A DNA stretch of 64,000 nt from Streptomyces sp. NBC_01296 (GTDB lineage: Bacteria > Actinomycetota > Actinomycetes > Streptomycetales > Streptomycetaceae). The position numbers and the translations under genes are program-made. Every line of letters starts with the position of its first letter. Within the stretch, counting starts at the first letter, position 1. The notes beneath the pieces were generated by a model, which ran no database searches, was not told where the DNA came from, and saw only the letters and a program-made list of their open reading frames with translations. Of this stretch, positions 24,587 through 32,928 are shown one piece after another. The stretch covers positions 7,812,001-7,876,000 of the forward strand of contig NZ_CP130720.1 of the NCBI RefSeq assembly GCF_035984415.1, read 5' to 3'.

Positions 24587-26029
24587 ATGGCGATCGACAC
24601 GCATACGACGACGGCACCCACGACAACCACCACCGGCCCCGGGGCAGCGGCCCCCGCCCCCGGGCACGAACGGCTCACGGGCCGGGCCAAGCTGGTCCTC
24701 TTCGTGCTCTGCGCCGCCCAGTTCATGGTGGCGCTCGACTTCTCCGTACTGAACGTGGCCCTGCCGGTGCTCGGCAAGGACCTGGGCCTGAGCCGGTCGG
24801 CCCTGCAATGGGCGGTCACCGCCTTCGCCCTGCCCTCCGGCGGCTTCCTCCTCCTCTTCGGCCGGATCGCCGACCTCTACGGACGCAAGAAGCTGTTCCT
24901 GATCGGCCTCGCCCTCTTCGGTACGGCCTCGCTGCTGGCCACCCTGGCCTGGGACCCGGCGTCGTTCCTGGCCGGGCGCGCCCTGCAGGGCCTCGGCGCG
25001 GCGGTCATCGTGCCGACCGGCATGTCCCTGCTGACCACCACGTTCCCCGAGGGCCCGCTGCGCGACAAGGCGATCGGGATCTCCGGCACCCTGCTCTCCC
25101 TCGGCTTCACCATCGGCATGGTCCTCGGCGGCGTCATGACCGACACCCTCGGCTGGCGCTCCACGATGGGGCTGCTCTCCGTCACCGCCGTGATCGTGCT
25201 CGCCCTCGCCCCCGGGCTGCTGCCGGAGTCGCGGACCCCCGACCGCCCGCGCCTGGACGTACCGGGCGCCGTCACCGTCACCGGCGGTCTGCTCGCGCTG
25301 ATCTACTCCCTGTCCTCGGCGGCCCAGCGCGGCTTCGGCGGTGTGGACGTGTGGGGCACGCTGCTCGCCGGCCTGGCCCTGCTCGTCGCCTTCGCCGTGG
25401 TGGAGTCGAAGACCGCGGCCCCGCTGGTCTCGCTGCCGATGCTGAAGCGCCGCACGATCGCCTGGGGGAACGTCGGCGGTCTGGTGACCTTCTCGATGAT
25501 GTCGACGGTCATCTTCGTCCTGACCCTGTACCTGCAGGAGACGCTGGGGCTGTCCTCCTTCCAGACCGGTCTGGTCTTCGGCGTCCAGGGCGTCGCCTCC
25601 GCCTTCGCCGGCTCGTTCGCACCGAAGGTCATCGGCCGGTTCGGCGCCCGCCGCACCCTGACCGGCTCGCTGCTCGGCCAGGGGCTCCTGACCGCGGCCC
25701 TGCTCGCCGTCGGCGCCGAGTCGGGCGCGCTGGTGGCGACCGTCGCCGTCTCGGTGGCCAGCATGTTCCACCTCGGCGCGATCATCTCGTACGGGCTGAC
25801 CGTGACGAGCGGCGTGCCCGACGAGGAGCAGGGCCTGGCGACCGGCCTGGTCACCACGACGCAGCAGGTCGGCATCACCATCGGGATCCCGCTGCTCGGT
25901 GTCCTGGCCACCACGCAGGCCTCGCTCTTCGACGGGGTGCGCACGGTCCTGGCGATCGACGCGGCGATCGTGCTCGCGGCGGCGGTCCTGGTGGGCCTCG
26001 GCCTGGGCGGCCGTACGAAGAAGGCGTGA
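24587..26029 (+). CDS. MFS drug exporter, DHA2 (14-TM) family
   Basis: 480 aa with about 14 hydrophobic segments. Motif A is present as GRIADLYGRKKLFLIGL after TM2; the antiporter-type motif C appears as GFTIGMVLGGVMTDTLGWRS in TM5; QFMVALDFSVLNVALPVLGKDL in TM1 is typical of the EmrB/QacA branch. It exports drugs or natural products using the proton gradient. ATG 24587 is preferred over GTG 24581 because GAGGG lies 8-9 bases before it. The divergent MmyB-type regulator probably controls it. Confidence 0.9.
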   Translation: MAIDTHTTTAPTTTTTGPGAAAPAPGHERLTGRAKLVLFVLCAAQFMVALDFSVLNVALPVLGKDLGLSRSALQWAVTAFALPSGGFLLLFGRIADLYGRKKLFLIGLALFGTASLLATLAWDPASFLAGRALQGLGAAVIVPTGMSLLTTTFPEGPLRDKAIGISGTLLSLGFTIGMVLGGVMTDTLGWRSTMGLLSVTAVIVLALAPGLLPESRTPDRPRLDVPGAVTVTGGLLALIYSLSSAAQRGFGGVDVWGTLLAGLALLVAFAVVESKTAAPLVSLPMLKRRTIAWGNVGGLVTFSMMSTVIFVLTLYLQETLGLSSFQTGLVFGVQGVASAFAGSFAPKVIGRFGARRTLTGSLLGQGLLTAALLAVGAESGALVATVAVSVASMFHLGAIISYGLTVTSGVPDEEQGLATGLVTTTQQVGITIGIPLLGVLATTQASLFDGVRTVLAIDAAIVLAAAVLVGLGLGGRTKKA

Positions 26030-26151
26030 TCGGTGGCCGGCGCCCTCCTGCGCGGCGGTCCCGCCGGTCCGGCCGGTGGCGCCGGATGATCGGGCCGGAC
26101 GGCCGGCCCGGACACGGGGGCGGGCACGCACACGAGGAAACGGGAGAGCCG

Positions 26152-27120
26152 ATGCGACAGCGGGTTCCGCTCCTGACCGCCGCCCTGGTCGCCACGGCAC
26201 TGGCCGTGGCGCCCGGCTGCGGCAGCCCGTCGGTCCTTCGCGGCGCCCCCGCCGCCTCCCCTTCGGGGCCGGGCCAGGCCGCTCGGGAGTTCTCCGGCCC
26301 GGTCGACGTGGGCGGCGGCCGAACGCTCCATCTGAGCTGCAAGGGGGCCGGCAGCCCCACGGTCGTCCTGGAGTCCGGGCTGCACGATGCCTCCGACACG
26401 TGGAACGTCACCGAGACCCGGCCGCCCGTCCCGAAGTCACCCGCCGTGTTCCCGGGCGTGGCCGCCTTCGCCCGGGTGTGTGAGTACGACCGGCCCGGGA
26501 CCATCCGCCACACGAACCCTCCGGCACTCACGACCCGGAGCACGCCGGTGACCGGGACCCGCTCCCTCGCCGCGATGGCCTCGGATCTCGACAGGGTGCT
26601 GACGGCGGCTCACGTGCCCGGTCCCTACCTGCTCGTCGGCCACTCCTTCGGCGCAATGATCACCCGGCTGTATGCCCAGCAGCATCCGGAGAAGACCGCC
26701 GGCCTCGTCTTCGTCGACGCGTTCGGCACGAACATGCAGCCGTTCTTCGCCGCGCGGTGGCCCGCGTACCTGAAGCTGCTCAACAACCCCGGTACGCCCT
26801 TCGACGCGGATCCGCGGTTCGAGAAGGTCGACATCGAGGGTGCGGTCGGCGCGGTGAAGGCGGCGAAACCCCTGCCGAAGGTCCCGATGGCCGTGCTCAG
26901 CAAGACGGAGCCGTTCGCGACCCCCGCCGGGAGCCCGCAGGCCGTCCTGGCACCGCTCGAGCGCGCCTGGCCCGAGGTCCAGCAGGCCCTGGTGGAGCTG
27001 GGGAACCAGACCCCGCACCTCCTGGCCACCGGAAGCGACCACTACGTACAGGTGCACGACCCCGATCTGACGATCGGTGCCATCCGCCTCGTCGCGGGCC
27101 GAGCCCGCGCCGGACGGTGA
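26152..27120 (+). CDS. secreted alpha/beta hydrolase
   Basis: 322 aa. A signal sequence (RQRVPLLTAALVATALAVAPGC) ends at a possible but imperfect lipobox (APGC). The alpha/beta hydrolase fold follows: SPTVVLESGLHDASDTW (oxyanion loop region), VCEYDRPGTIRHTNPP, the nucleophile elbow LLVGHSFGAMITRLYAQQHPE, VFVDAFGT, and the catalytic His near HLLATGSDHYVQVHDP. Substrate unknown; related secreted enzymes are esterases or lipases. GGGAGAG precedes the ATG. It stands 122 bp after the exporter in the same direction, so it may be co-transcribed. Confidence 0.85.
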   Translation: MRQRVPLLTAALVATALAVAPGCGSPSVLRGAPAASPSGPGQAAREFSGPVDVGGGRTLHLSCKGAGSPTVVLESGLHDASDTWNVTETRPPVPKSPAVFPGVAAFARVCEYDRPGTIRHTNPPALTTRSTPVTGTRSLAAMASDLDRVLTAAHVPGPYLLVGHSFGAMITRLYAQQHPEKTAGLVFVDAFGTNMQPFFAARWPAYLKLLNNPGTPFDADPRFEKVDIEGAVGAVKAAKPLPKVPMAVLSKTEPFATPAGSPQAVLAPLERAWPEVQQALVELGNQTPHLLATGSDHYVQVHDPDLTIGAIRLVAGRARAGR

Positions 27121-27148
27121 CGGTCCGGCCGCCGGTCATGGCCTGGCC

Positions 27149-27475
27149 TCAGGCCCGCTTCCACCGGGGCGGGTTCCCGGGGGATACGGGCTCCGGTGCG
27201 GGTTCCGGACCGCGCAGGTGCAGGTCGCGGACCGTGGCCGCGGTCTCGCGTTCGAAGTGCTCCCAGGAGACCAGCCGGCGCCAGGCCGGATCCGGCCGCC
27301 CCGGCACGGTGGCTCCGCGCGCCGCCCACTCCCGGGCGAGCTGCTCGAACAGCGGGGCCGCCGTGGCCGCGTGGGCCGGCTGCCGGGCAGTGGGGACGTA
27401 CGGGGGGCGGCCGCCGTCATCAGGAGCCGCCCGGTGTCGCGCCGTGGTGGCGAGCGTGGAGCGCGTCGTCGTCAT
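27149..27475 (-). CDS. small hypothetical protein
   Basis: 108 aa, not recognised. The second half, PLFEQLAREWAARGATVPGRPDPAWRRLVSWEHFERETAATVRDLHLRG, looks like genuine protein sequence rather than an antisense shadow, while the first 35 residues are of low complexity. No signal peptide or membrane segment. The ATG at 27475 lacks a strong ribosome site, so the start may be internal. It converges with the hydrolase gene, 28 bp away. Confidence 0.55.
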   Translation of the reverse strand: MTTTRSTLATTARHRAAPDDGGRPPYVPTARQPAHAATAAPLFEQLAREWAARGATVPGRPDPAWRRLVSWEHFERETAATVRDLHLRGPEPAPEPVSPGNPPRWKRA

Positions 27476-28047
27476 GCCTGGGCAAACGATTCGCTGGGCG
27501 GCGGGGACACGGACGGCCGCATGCCGAGGTCAGACTTTCCGCCGGGCCGGACGGCCCCGATTCCGAACGACCGGCCGACCCGCCGGGGCCCTCCACTGAT
27601 TGTGTCAATTCCCTTGCCCTGAGCGGGAGTTCGGATAAATGGGCCGTCGTTCATTATGGCCGGACCGCGCCTTCGGCAATGCCGGTGCTTTCCTTCGAAA
27701 AGAACCCCGAGTTTCCGGACATTGTGATGGCCGGGCCCGGGAGATGTCTGCGCTGGTGGGAGACGCCGCGTTCGGCTCCCCGTTTCCCGGCGCCGGCGCG
27801 GTTTCGGCCCCGCAGGCCAGAAGTCTGCCGTTCCTGGCCGAGGGGGGACTCGATCGATTTGGTGGTGCGTTCCTCTTGTCTCATCATGTGAACAGACATC
27901 AGGTTGCGGCCGCGCTCGCCAACTCTGCCCAACGTAGGCATTGTTGACTGATCAACGGGTGAGAGTGGTGTGAGTTCCACCACGTCGCCCCGACGCGCCA
28001 CCCGTCTCCCGCCTATTTCAACTTTCATCTTTCGAGGTAAAGGCAGC
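27476..28047. other. 572-bp intergenic region upstream of the LuxE/LuxC operon
   Basis: No convincing gene is seen; open frames here have poor codon use. The region is visibly less GC-rich than its surroundings. It contains GTTGA-N4-TCAAC (27943-27956), a palindrome that also includes TTGACT as a possible -35, about 90 bp before the first operon start. It must carry the promoter of the five-gene operon. Confidence 0.5.
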
Positions 28048-29322
28048 ATGCCCGTCCAGCAGTTTTCAGACCTCGTGCGTTTCGCCCGTGACTCTTCTCC
28101 TTTCTATGCCGACCTCTACGCGGACCTGCCGCCGCACGTGAGCCGGATCACCGATGTTCCCGTCGTGGACCAGGACAGGTTCTGGGCCGCCAATACCCTG
28201 CACGACAACCGCGTCCTGACCGCCCCCCTCGGGGAAGGCGTCGTGTTCAAGACGGGCGGCACCACGGGGACGCCGCGGTTCTCCTGCTACACCCGCGAGG
28301 AATGGCAGGAGTTCGTCAGCGCCTTCGGCGCCGGGATGGTCGACGCAGGCCTGCGGCCCGGGCACCGGGTCGCCGACCTCTTCTACGCCGGTGAGCTCTA
28401 CGCCAGCTTCCTGTTCATCCTGGACTCGCTCGCGCACGCCCCCGTCGCCAACGTCCGGCTGCCCATAGGCGGCGGCGCACCGCTCGAGTCGACGCTCGCC
28501 ACGATCGAGGACTTCGCCGCCGACGTCCTCGCCGGCACGCCGACCACGCTGTGCCGCCTCGCCGATCACCTGATCTCCGCCGGCCGCCAACTGCCCGGAG
28601 TGGAGTTCCTGTTCTTCGGCGGTGAAGCCCTCTTCGCCGACCAGCGCCGCCTCCTCTCGGCCGCTTTCCCGGGCGCGACGCCCCGTTCGCTCGGCTACGC
28701 CAGCGTCGACGGCGGCCTCCTCGGCCGGCCGGTGGCCGACGCGGGCGAAGACACCCGCACGCACCGCCCGTTCGCCCCGCACACCCTCGTCGAGATCCTC
28801 GACGAGACGACCGGCGAACCGATCCGCGAGCCGGGCCGGCCCGGACGGGTCGTCGTCACGCAGCTCTACCGCCGCCTCATGCCCGTCATCCGCTACCCCG
28901 CCGGCGACCGCGCGGAATGGACCGACGCCGAGGGCGGGGCCTTCCGCATCCTCGGCCGCGCCGAGGAGGGCGTACGCGTCGGCCCCGTCTCGCTCTACTG
29001 GCAGGACATCACGAACGCCGTCGCCGAGGCCGACACCGACTGCCGTGTCACCGGTATGCAGCTCGTCGTACGCCGTTGGGAGGGTCGCGACGGCCTCGTC
29101 CTGCGCCTGGCCACCGCCCCCGGCCAGGACCCGGCCGGCCTGGAGGTCCTCGCCAAGGAGGTCGTCACCGGGCTGAACACCGCCCGGCCGCTCTACCCCG
29201 ACAGCGTCGCCGCCGGATTCGTGCACCCGCTCCGCGTCGAATGGGCCCGCCACCGCGACCTGGTGGTCAACTCCCGCACCGGCAAGCTCGTCCGCGTCCT
29301 CGACGAGAGGCCGACCGCATGA
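28048..29322 (+). CDS. PaaK-like AMP-forming ligase
   Basis: 424 aa, resembling phenylacetate-CoA ligase-type adenylating enzymes. The glycine/threonine-rich ATP loop is FKTGGTTGTPRFSCYTREEW; later parts are ADLFYAGELYASFLFILDSL, FLFFGGEALFADQRRLLSAAF, SLGYASVDGGLLGRPV (acceptor motif region), RPGRVVVTQLYRRLMPVIRYPAGDRAEW, and a small C-terminal domain ending NSRTGKLVRVLDER with the conserved Lys. It should activate a carboxylic acid as adenylate and perhaps thioester. First gene of a five-gene operon in which all junctions overlap (ATGA). The ATG follows an AAAGG site; substrate unknown. Confidence 0.82.
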   Translation: MPVQQFSDLVRFARDSSPFYADLYADLPPHVSRITDVPVVDQDRFWAANTLHDNRVLTAPLGEGVVFKTGGTTGTPRFSCYTREEWQEFVSAFGAGMVDAGLRPGHRVADLFYAGELYASFLFILDSLAHAPVANVRLPIGGGAPLESTLATIEDFAADVLAGTPTTLCRLADHLISAGRQLPGVEFLFFGGEALFADQRRLLSAAFPGATPRSLGYASVDGGLLGRPVADAGEDTRTHRPFAPHTLVEILDETTGEPIREPGRPGRVVVTQLYRRLMPVIRYPAGDRAEWTDAEGGAFRILGRAEEGVRVGPVSLYWQDITNAVAEADTDCRVTGMQLVVRRWEGRDGLVLRLATAPGQDPAGLEVLAKEVVTGLNTARPLYPDSVAAGFVHPLRVEWARHRDLVVNSRTGKLVRVLDERPTA

Positions 29323-30617
29323 CCACCCCGGCATCCGAGACCGCCGGCCGGCGGCTTCCCCTCGTCCTGCGCAACCGCGCCTTCGGGACCGTTTGGCTGG
29401 GCCAGGTGCTCACCCAGGCCGGCATCCGCATGTTCCAGGTGGGCATCTCCTGGTGGCTCATCGGCTACGCCGCCTCCGGCGACGGCGGGTTCGCGGCCGG
29501 GCTGTTCATGGCCGTCAGCACGCTGCCCGCCGTGGTCCTCGCCCCGCTCGTCGCCCGCGCCATCGCCCGCTTCGCCCACCGCTCGCTGCTGCGCACCGCG
29601 GCCGGCGGCGCCGGAGCGGCCGCTGCCGCGCTGGCCGTCTGGGCCTGCGCGAGCGACCTCCCGGTCGCCGCGGCCTACGCGGCGGCCCTCGCCCTGGCGA
29701 CTTGCCAGGCCTTCTTCGACCCGTGCCTGACCACCTCCGTGCCCGAGCTCGTGGACGACGCGGACATCGAGGCGGCGACCGGCTTCGAGCTGTCCACCCA
29801 GTCGCTGGCGAGCCTCGGCGGAGCCCTCCTCGGCGCCCTCGTCGTCGACGCGGCCGGGGTGGCCGGCCTGGCCGTGGGCTGCGCCGCCGCCTACGCCACG
29901 GCCGCCCTGCTCATCGCGACCGTACGGTTCCGCACCGCCGCGCTCCCCGCCGACGACGCCGCCGATGCCGCAGGACAGGAGGCGCCGCGCCGGAACCTGC
30001 GTCAGCTGCTCGGCGCCATGCCGTACGTGCGCGGCATCCTGCTCTGCTTCACCGCGGCCAACCTCTTCACCACGGCCGTCTTCGTCGTCATGCCGCTGTA
30101 CACCGCCTCCGTACTGCACGGCGACGGCGGCACCGTCGCCCTCCTGGAAGCGTCGCTCGGCGCGGGCACGCTCATCGGCTCCTTCACCGGCGCACGGGTA
30201 CCCGGCCAGCCCGCCGTGGTCGGCACCGCGTGCCTCGGCGCGATGGCCGCCGCCCTCGCCGTCCCCGGCCTGATCGCCGCACGCCCCGTCATCGCGGGCG
30301 CCCTGCTGGTGACCGGCTGGTGCGTCGGGGTGATCGGGGTCCGCTTCGTGGCCCTGTTCCAGCGGCTGGTTCCGGCCGCCGACAAGCCCGCGTTCTTCGC
30401 CGTCATGCAGGCCGTCCTCGGCGCGACCTTCCCGGTCGCCTCGCTGCTGTTCGGGTTCCTCGGCGACCACCTCTCCGCCCAGACGCTGTGCCTGATCCAG
30501 GCGGCCGGACTCGTGCCCGCCGCCCTGGCCCTGGCCCTGTTGCCCGGGCACGCGGTGGGCGCCGCGGCCCCCGCCGCGCCCGTGCCCGCGCCGACCCCCG
30601 CAGGAGGCGCGCGATGA
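29319..30617 (+). CDS. MFS transporter
   Basis: 432 aa with about 10-12 membrane segments, beginning LPLVLRNRAFGTVWLGQVLTQAGIRMFQVGISWWLIGYA. That start and the FDPCLTTSVPELVDDADIEAATGFELSTQSLASLGGALLGALVVDAAG segment are typical of the MFS_3/enterobactin-exporter-like group. It starts inside the stop of the ligase gene (ATGA). In this operon it most simply exports the product of the adenylating and reducing enzymes. Confidence 0.87.
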   Translation: MTTPASETAGRRLPLVLRNRAFGTVWLGQVLTQAGIRMFQVGISWWLIGYAASGDGGFAAGLFMAVSTLPAVVLAPLVARAIARFAHRSLLRTAAGGAGAAAAALAVWACASDLPVAAAYAAALALATCQAFFDPCLTTSVPELVDDADIEAATGFELSTQSLASLGGALLGALVVDAAGVAGLAVGCAAAYATAALLIATVRFRTAALPADDAADAAGQEAPRRNLRQLLGAMPYVRGILLCFTAANLFTTAVFVVMPLYTASVLHGDGGTVALLEASLGAGTLIGSFTGARVPGQPAVVGTACLGAMAAALAVPGLIAARPVIAGALLVTGWCVGVIGVRFVALFQRLVPAADKPAFFAVMQAVLGATFPVASLLFGFLGDHLSAQTLCLIQAAGLVPAALALALLPGHAVGAAAPAAPVPAPTPAGGAR

Positions 30618-31750
30618 CCGCCGTGATCGAGCAGGCCACCCCGGCCGACATAGCCGATCTCCGCCAGCTCTACTACGCCGTCTACGGACCGCACTACCCC
30701 ACCGCCCTCGGCACCGACCCCGCCGAGATGTCCCGGCTCATCCGGGACCCGCACACCCTCTGGCTCGTCGCCCGCTGCCCCCGTACCGGCGCCCTCGCCG
30801 GATCGGCCGCGGTCCACAGCGAATCCGGCAGCCGCGTCGGCCGCCTCGAAGGGCTCGCCGTCCACCCCGACCAGCGCGGATCCGGGCTCGCCGGGCAGCT
30901 GACCGAGGCCGTGTGCGCCGGCACGCTCGATGCCGGGACGCTCGACTCGGTGTACGCCACCGTCCGTACGGTCAGCGCCGGACCCCAACGCGTGGTGGCC
31001 CGCAACGGCTTCCGCCCCCTGGGCATCCTGCCCAACGCCGTGGAACTCAGCAGCCGCGAGAGCCTCGCACTCTACGCGCGTCACTCGCCCGGAGTGCTGG
31101 ACCGCCGGGTACCCGTCGCCGAGGTGCCCGCCTCCCTCGTGCCGCTCCTGCGCACCGCCGGGGCGAGCCTCGGCATCAGCTACGCGGACGCCCGGCCCAC
31201 GGCGCCCCGGCCCGCGCCCGCCGGGCCGCCCGCGCGGCCGCTGGAGATGATCGAGGCGCCGGCCTTCGTCCGCCGCCGCTTCCACCGGCACTTCCCCGAC
31301 ACCGGCCGCTGGTTCTACCCGCTGCACACCCCCAACATCCTCCTCACCCCCGACGACGGCGGTTTCGAGGTGTACGCCTACCTCAACCGCACCGGCGGCT
31401 ACTGCGCCCTGGTCGCCGCCCACCCGGACCCGGCGGCCGCCGCCGGCTGGCTGGAGCCGGTCACCCGGACCCTCACCCGCGCCGGCGCCGGCTACGTGGA
31501 GGCGCTCGTACCCCTGGAACACCACGCCGCGCTCTCGGCCTTCGCCGCCCAGGGCTTCATCGCCGGGGCCCTGTACCCGGCCATGCGCCGGGACGGCGAC
31601 GGCTTCCACGACTACGTGGTGATGTCCCGCACCACCGAGCACATCGACTTCCGCGGCGTGGTCGTCGACCCGCCCCTCCAGCCCTTCCTCGATTCCTATG
31701 TGTCGGCCTGGGCGTCGACCCATCTGCCCGTACGTGAGGTTGCTTCATGA
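30614..31750 (+). CDS. GNAT family N-acyltransferase with C-terminal extension
   Basis: 378 aa, longer than a single GNAT. The N-terminal half (1-160) is a classic GNAT: TPADIADLRQLYYAVYGPHYP, and the acyl-CoA motif VGRLEGLAVHPDQRGSGLAGQLTEAV followed by RVVARNGFRPLGILP. Residues about 210-370 form a second alpha/beta part with FEVYAYLNRTGGYCALVAAHP, GAGYVEALVPLEHHAALSAFAAQGFIAGALYPAM, which looks like a degenerate second GNAT half. It may acylate or bind the pathway product; the donor is unknown. ATGA overlaps occur on both sides. Confidence 0.82.
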   Translation: MTAVIEQATPADIADLRQLYYAVYGPHYPTALGTDPAEMSRLIRDPHTLWLVARCPRTGALAGSAAVHSESGSRVGRLEGLAVHPDQRGSGLAGQLTEAVCAGTLDAGTLDSVYATVRTVSAGPQRVVARNGFRPLGILPNAVELSSRESLALYARHSPGVLDRRVPVAEVPASLVPLLRTAGASLGISYADARPTAPRPAPAGPPARPLEMIEAPAFVRRRFHRHFPDTGRWFYPLHTPNILLTPDDGGFEVYAYLNRTGGYCALVAAHPDPAAAAGWLEPVTRTLTRAGAGYVEALVPLEHHAALSAFAAQGFIAGALYPAMRRDGDGFHDYVVMSRTTEHIDFRGVVVDPPLQPFLDSYVSAWASTHLPVREVAS

Positions 31751-32928
31751 CCCCTTCCACGGCCCCTTCCACGGCCCCCTCGAAACCCCATCTCGCCCCC
31801 GTCGACGTCCCCGACGCCGCCGCCCTCGGCCGGGTCCGGCAGCTCTGCGACCTGACCGAGCCGTACACCTCCGGTCCCGCCGAGGAAGAGCTGTTCGCCG
31901 CCGCCATGGCGCAGACCAACGCCTGGCACCGCGACCGGTCCCCGTTCTTCCGCAGCCTGTACGACGGGGAGCGCCCGGACACCCCGTACGAGGCACCCCT
32001 GGTGCACGCGAACTTCTTCAAGCGGCACGAGGTCCTGTCCATACCCGAGGACGAGGTCCACCTCCACCTGACCTCCTCCGGGACCACCGGACAGAAGTCG
32101 CAGATGTTCTTCGACGAGTGGACCATCCGCTCCGCGCAGCGCATGGTCGCCCGCATCTTCGACCACAACGGCTGGATCACCCCCGACCAGCCGGTCAACT
32201 ACCTGCTCTACAGCTACGAGCCCGCCCGCGACCTCAACCTGGGCACCTCGTTCACCGACAACTACCTGTGCGACTTCGCCCCGGCCCGGCAGGTCGAGTA
32301 CGCGCTGCGCGCCACCGGCAACGGCCACGAGTTCGACCCCTTCGGCTGCGTCGCCGCGCTGCGCCGCTTCGCCGAGGACGACGTGCCCGTCCGCATCCTC
32401 GGCTTCCCCGCCTTCCTCTGGTTCACGCTGGAGCGGATGCGCGCCATGGGCCTGGAGCCGCTGACGCTCCCGGAAGGGTCCCTGATCATCCTCGGCGGCG
32501 GCTGGAAGGGCCACACCGACAAGCAGATCGGCAAGCACGAGCTGTACGCCCGCGTCACCGAGCAGCTGGGCGTCCCCTCCGAGCGGATCCGCGACACCTT
32601 CGGGTCCGTCGAGCACTGCATCCCGTACATCGAGTGCGCGCAGCACAACCTGCACGCACCCGTCTGGTCCCGCGTCTTCATCCGCTCCACCCGCACCCTC
32701 GAACCCCTCCCGTACGGGGAGCGCGGCTACCTGCACCTGGTGTCCCCGTACATCACCTCCGTACCGGCACAGAGCGTCGTCATGGGCGACCTCGCCTCGC
32801 TCCACCCGGGCGAGGAGTGCGGCTGCGAGCTGACCACCCCGTGGTTCACGATCCACGGCCGGGCCGGCGTCAGCCGCAACCGCAGCTGTGCCGTCGCCGC
32901 CGCCGAACTGATGAAGGGAATGTCATGA
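31747..32928 (+). CDS. LuxE-like acyl-protein synthetase
   Basis: 393 aa. It resembles LuxE, the acyl-activating subunit of bacterial fatty acid reductase: an ATP loop LTSSGTTGQKSQMFFDEWTIRSAQRM, then NYLLYSYEPARDLNLGTSFTDNYLCDFAPARQVEYALR, RILGFPAFLWFTLERM, LIILGGGWKGHTDKQIGKHELYARV and RDTFGSVEHCIPYIEC. LuxE makes acyl-AMP and transfers the acyl group to its own Cys, from which LuxC reduces it to an aldehyde. The gene directly precedes a LuxC-like reductase in the same overlapping operon, as in lux systems, but no luciferase genes are present. Substrate unknown. Confidence 0.85.
   Translation: MTPSTAPSTAPSKPHLAPVDVPDAAALGRVRQLCDLTEPYTSGPAEEELFAAAMAQTNAWHRDRSPFFRSLYDGERPDTPYEAPLVHANFFKRHEVLSIPEDEVHLHLTSSGTTGQKSQMFFDEWTIRSAQRMVARIFDHNGWITPDQPVNYLLYSYEPARDLNLGTSFTDNYLCDFAPARQVEYALRATGNGHEFDPFGCVAALRRFAEDDVPVRILGFPAFLWFTLERMRAMGLEPLTLPEGSLIILGGGWKGHTDKQIGKHELYARVTEQLGVPSERIRDTFGSVEHCIPYIECAQHNLHAPVWSRVFIRSTRTLEPLPYGERGYLHLVSPYITSVPAQSVVMGDLASLHPGEECGCELTTPWFTIHGRAGVSRNRSCAVAAAELMKGMS

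Noticed and set aside
27639..27947. Possible 102-aa gene before the LuxE/LuxC operon
   Set aside because: No ribosome site, atypical codon use and no recognisable sequence; treated as intergenic.
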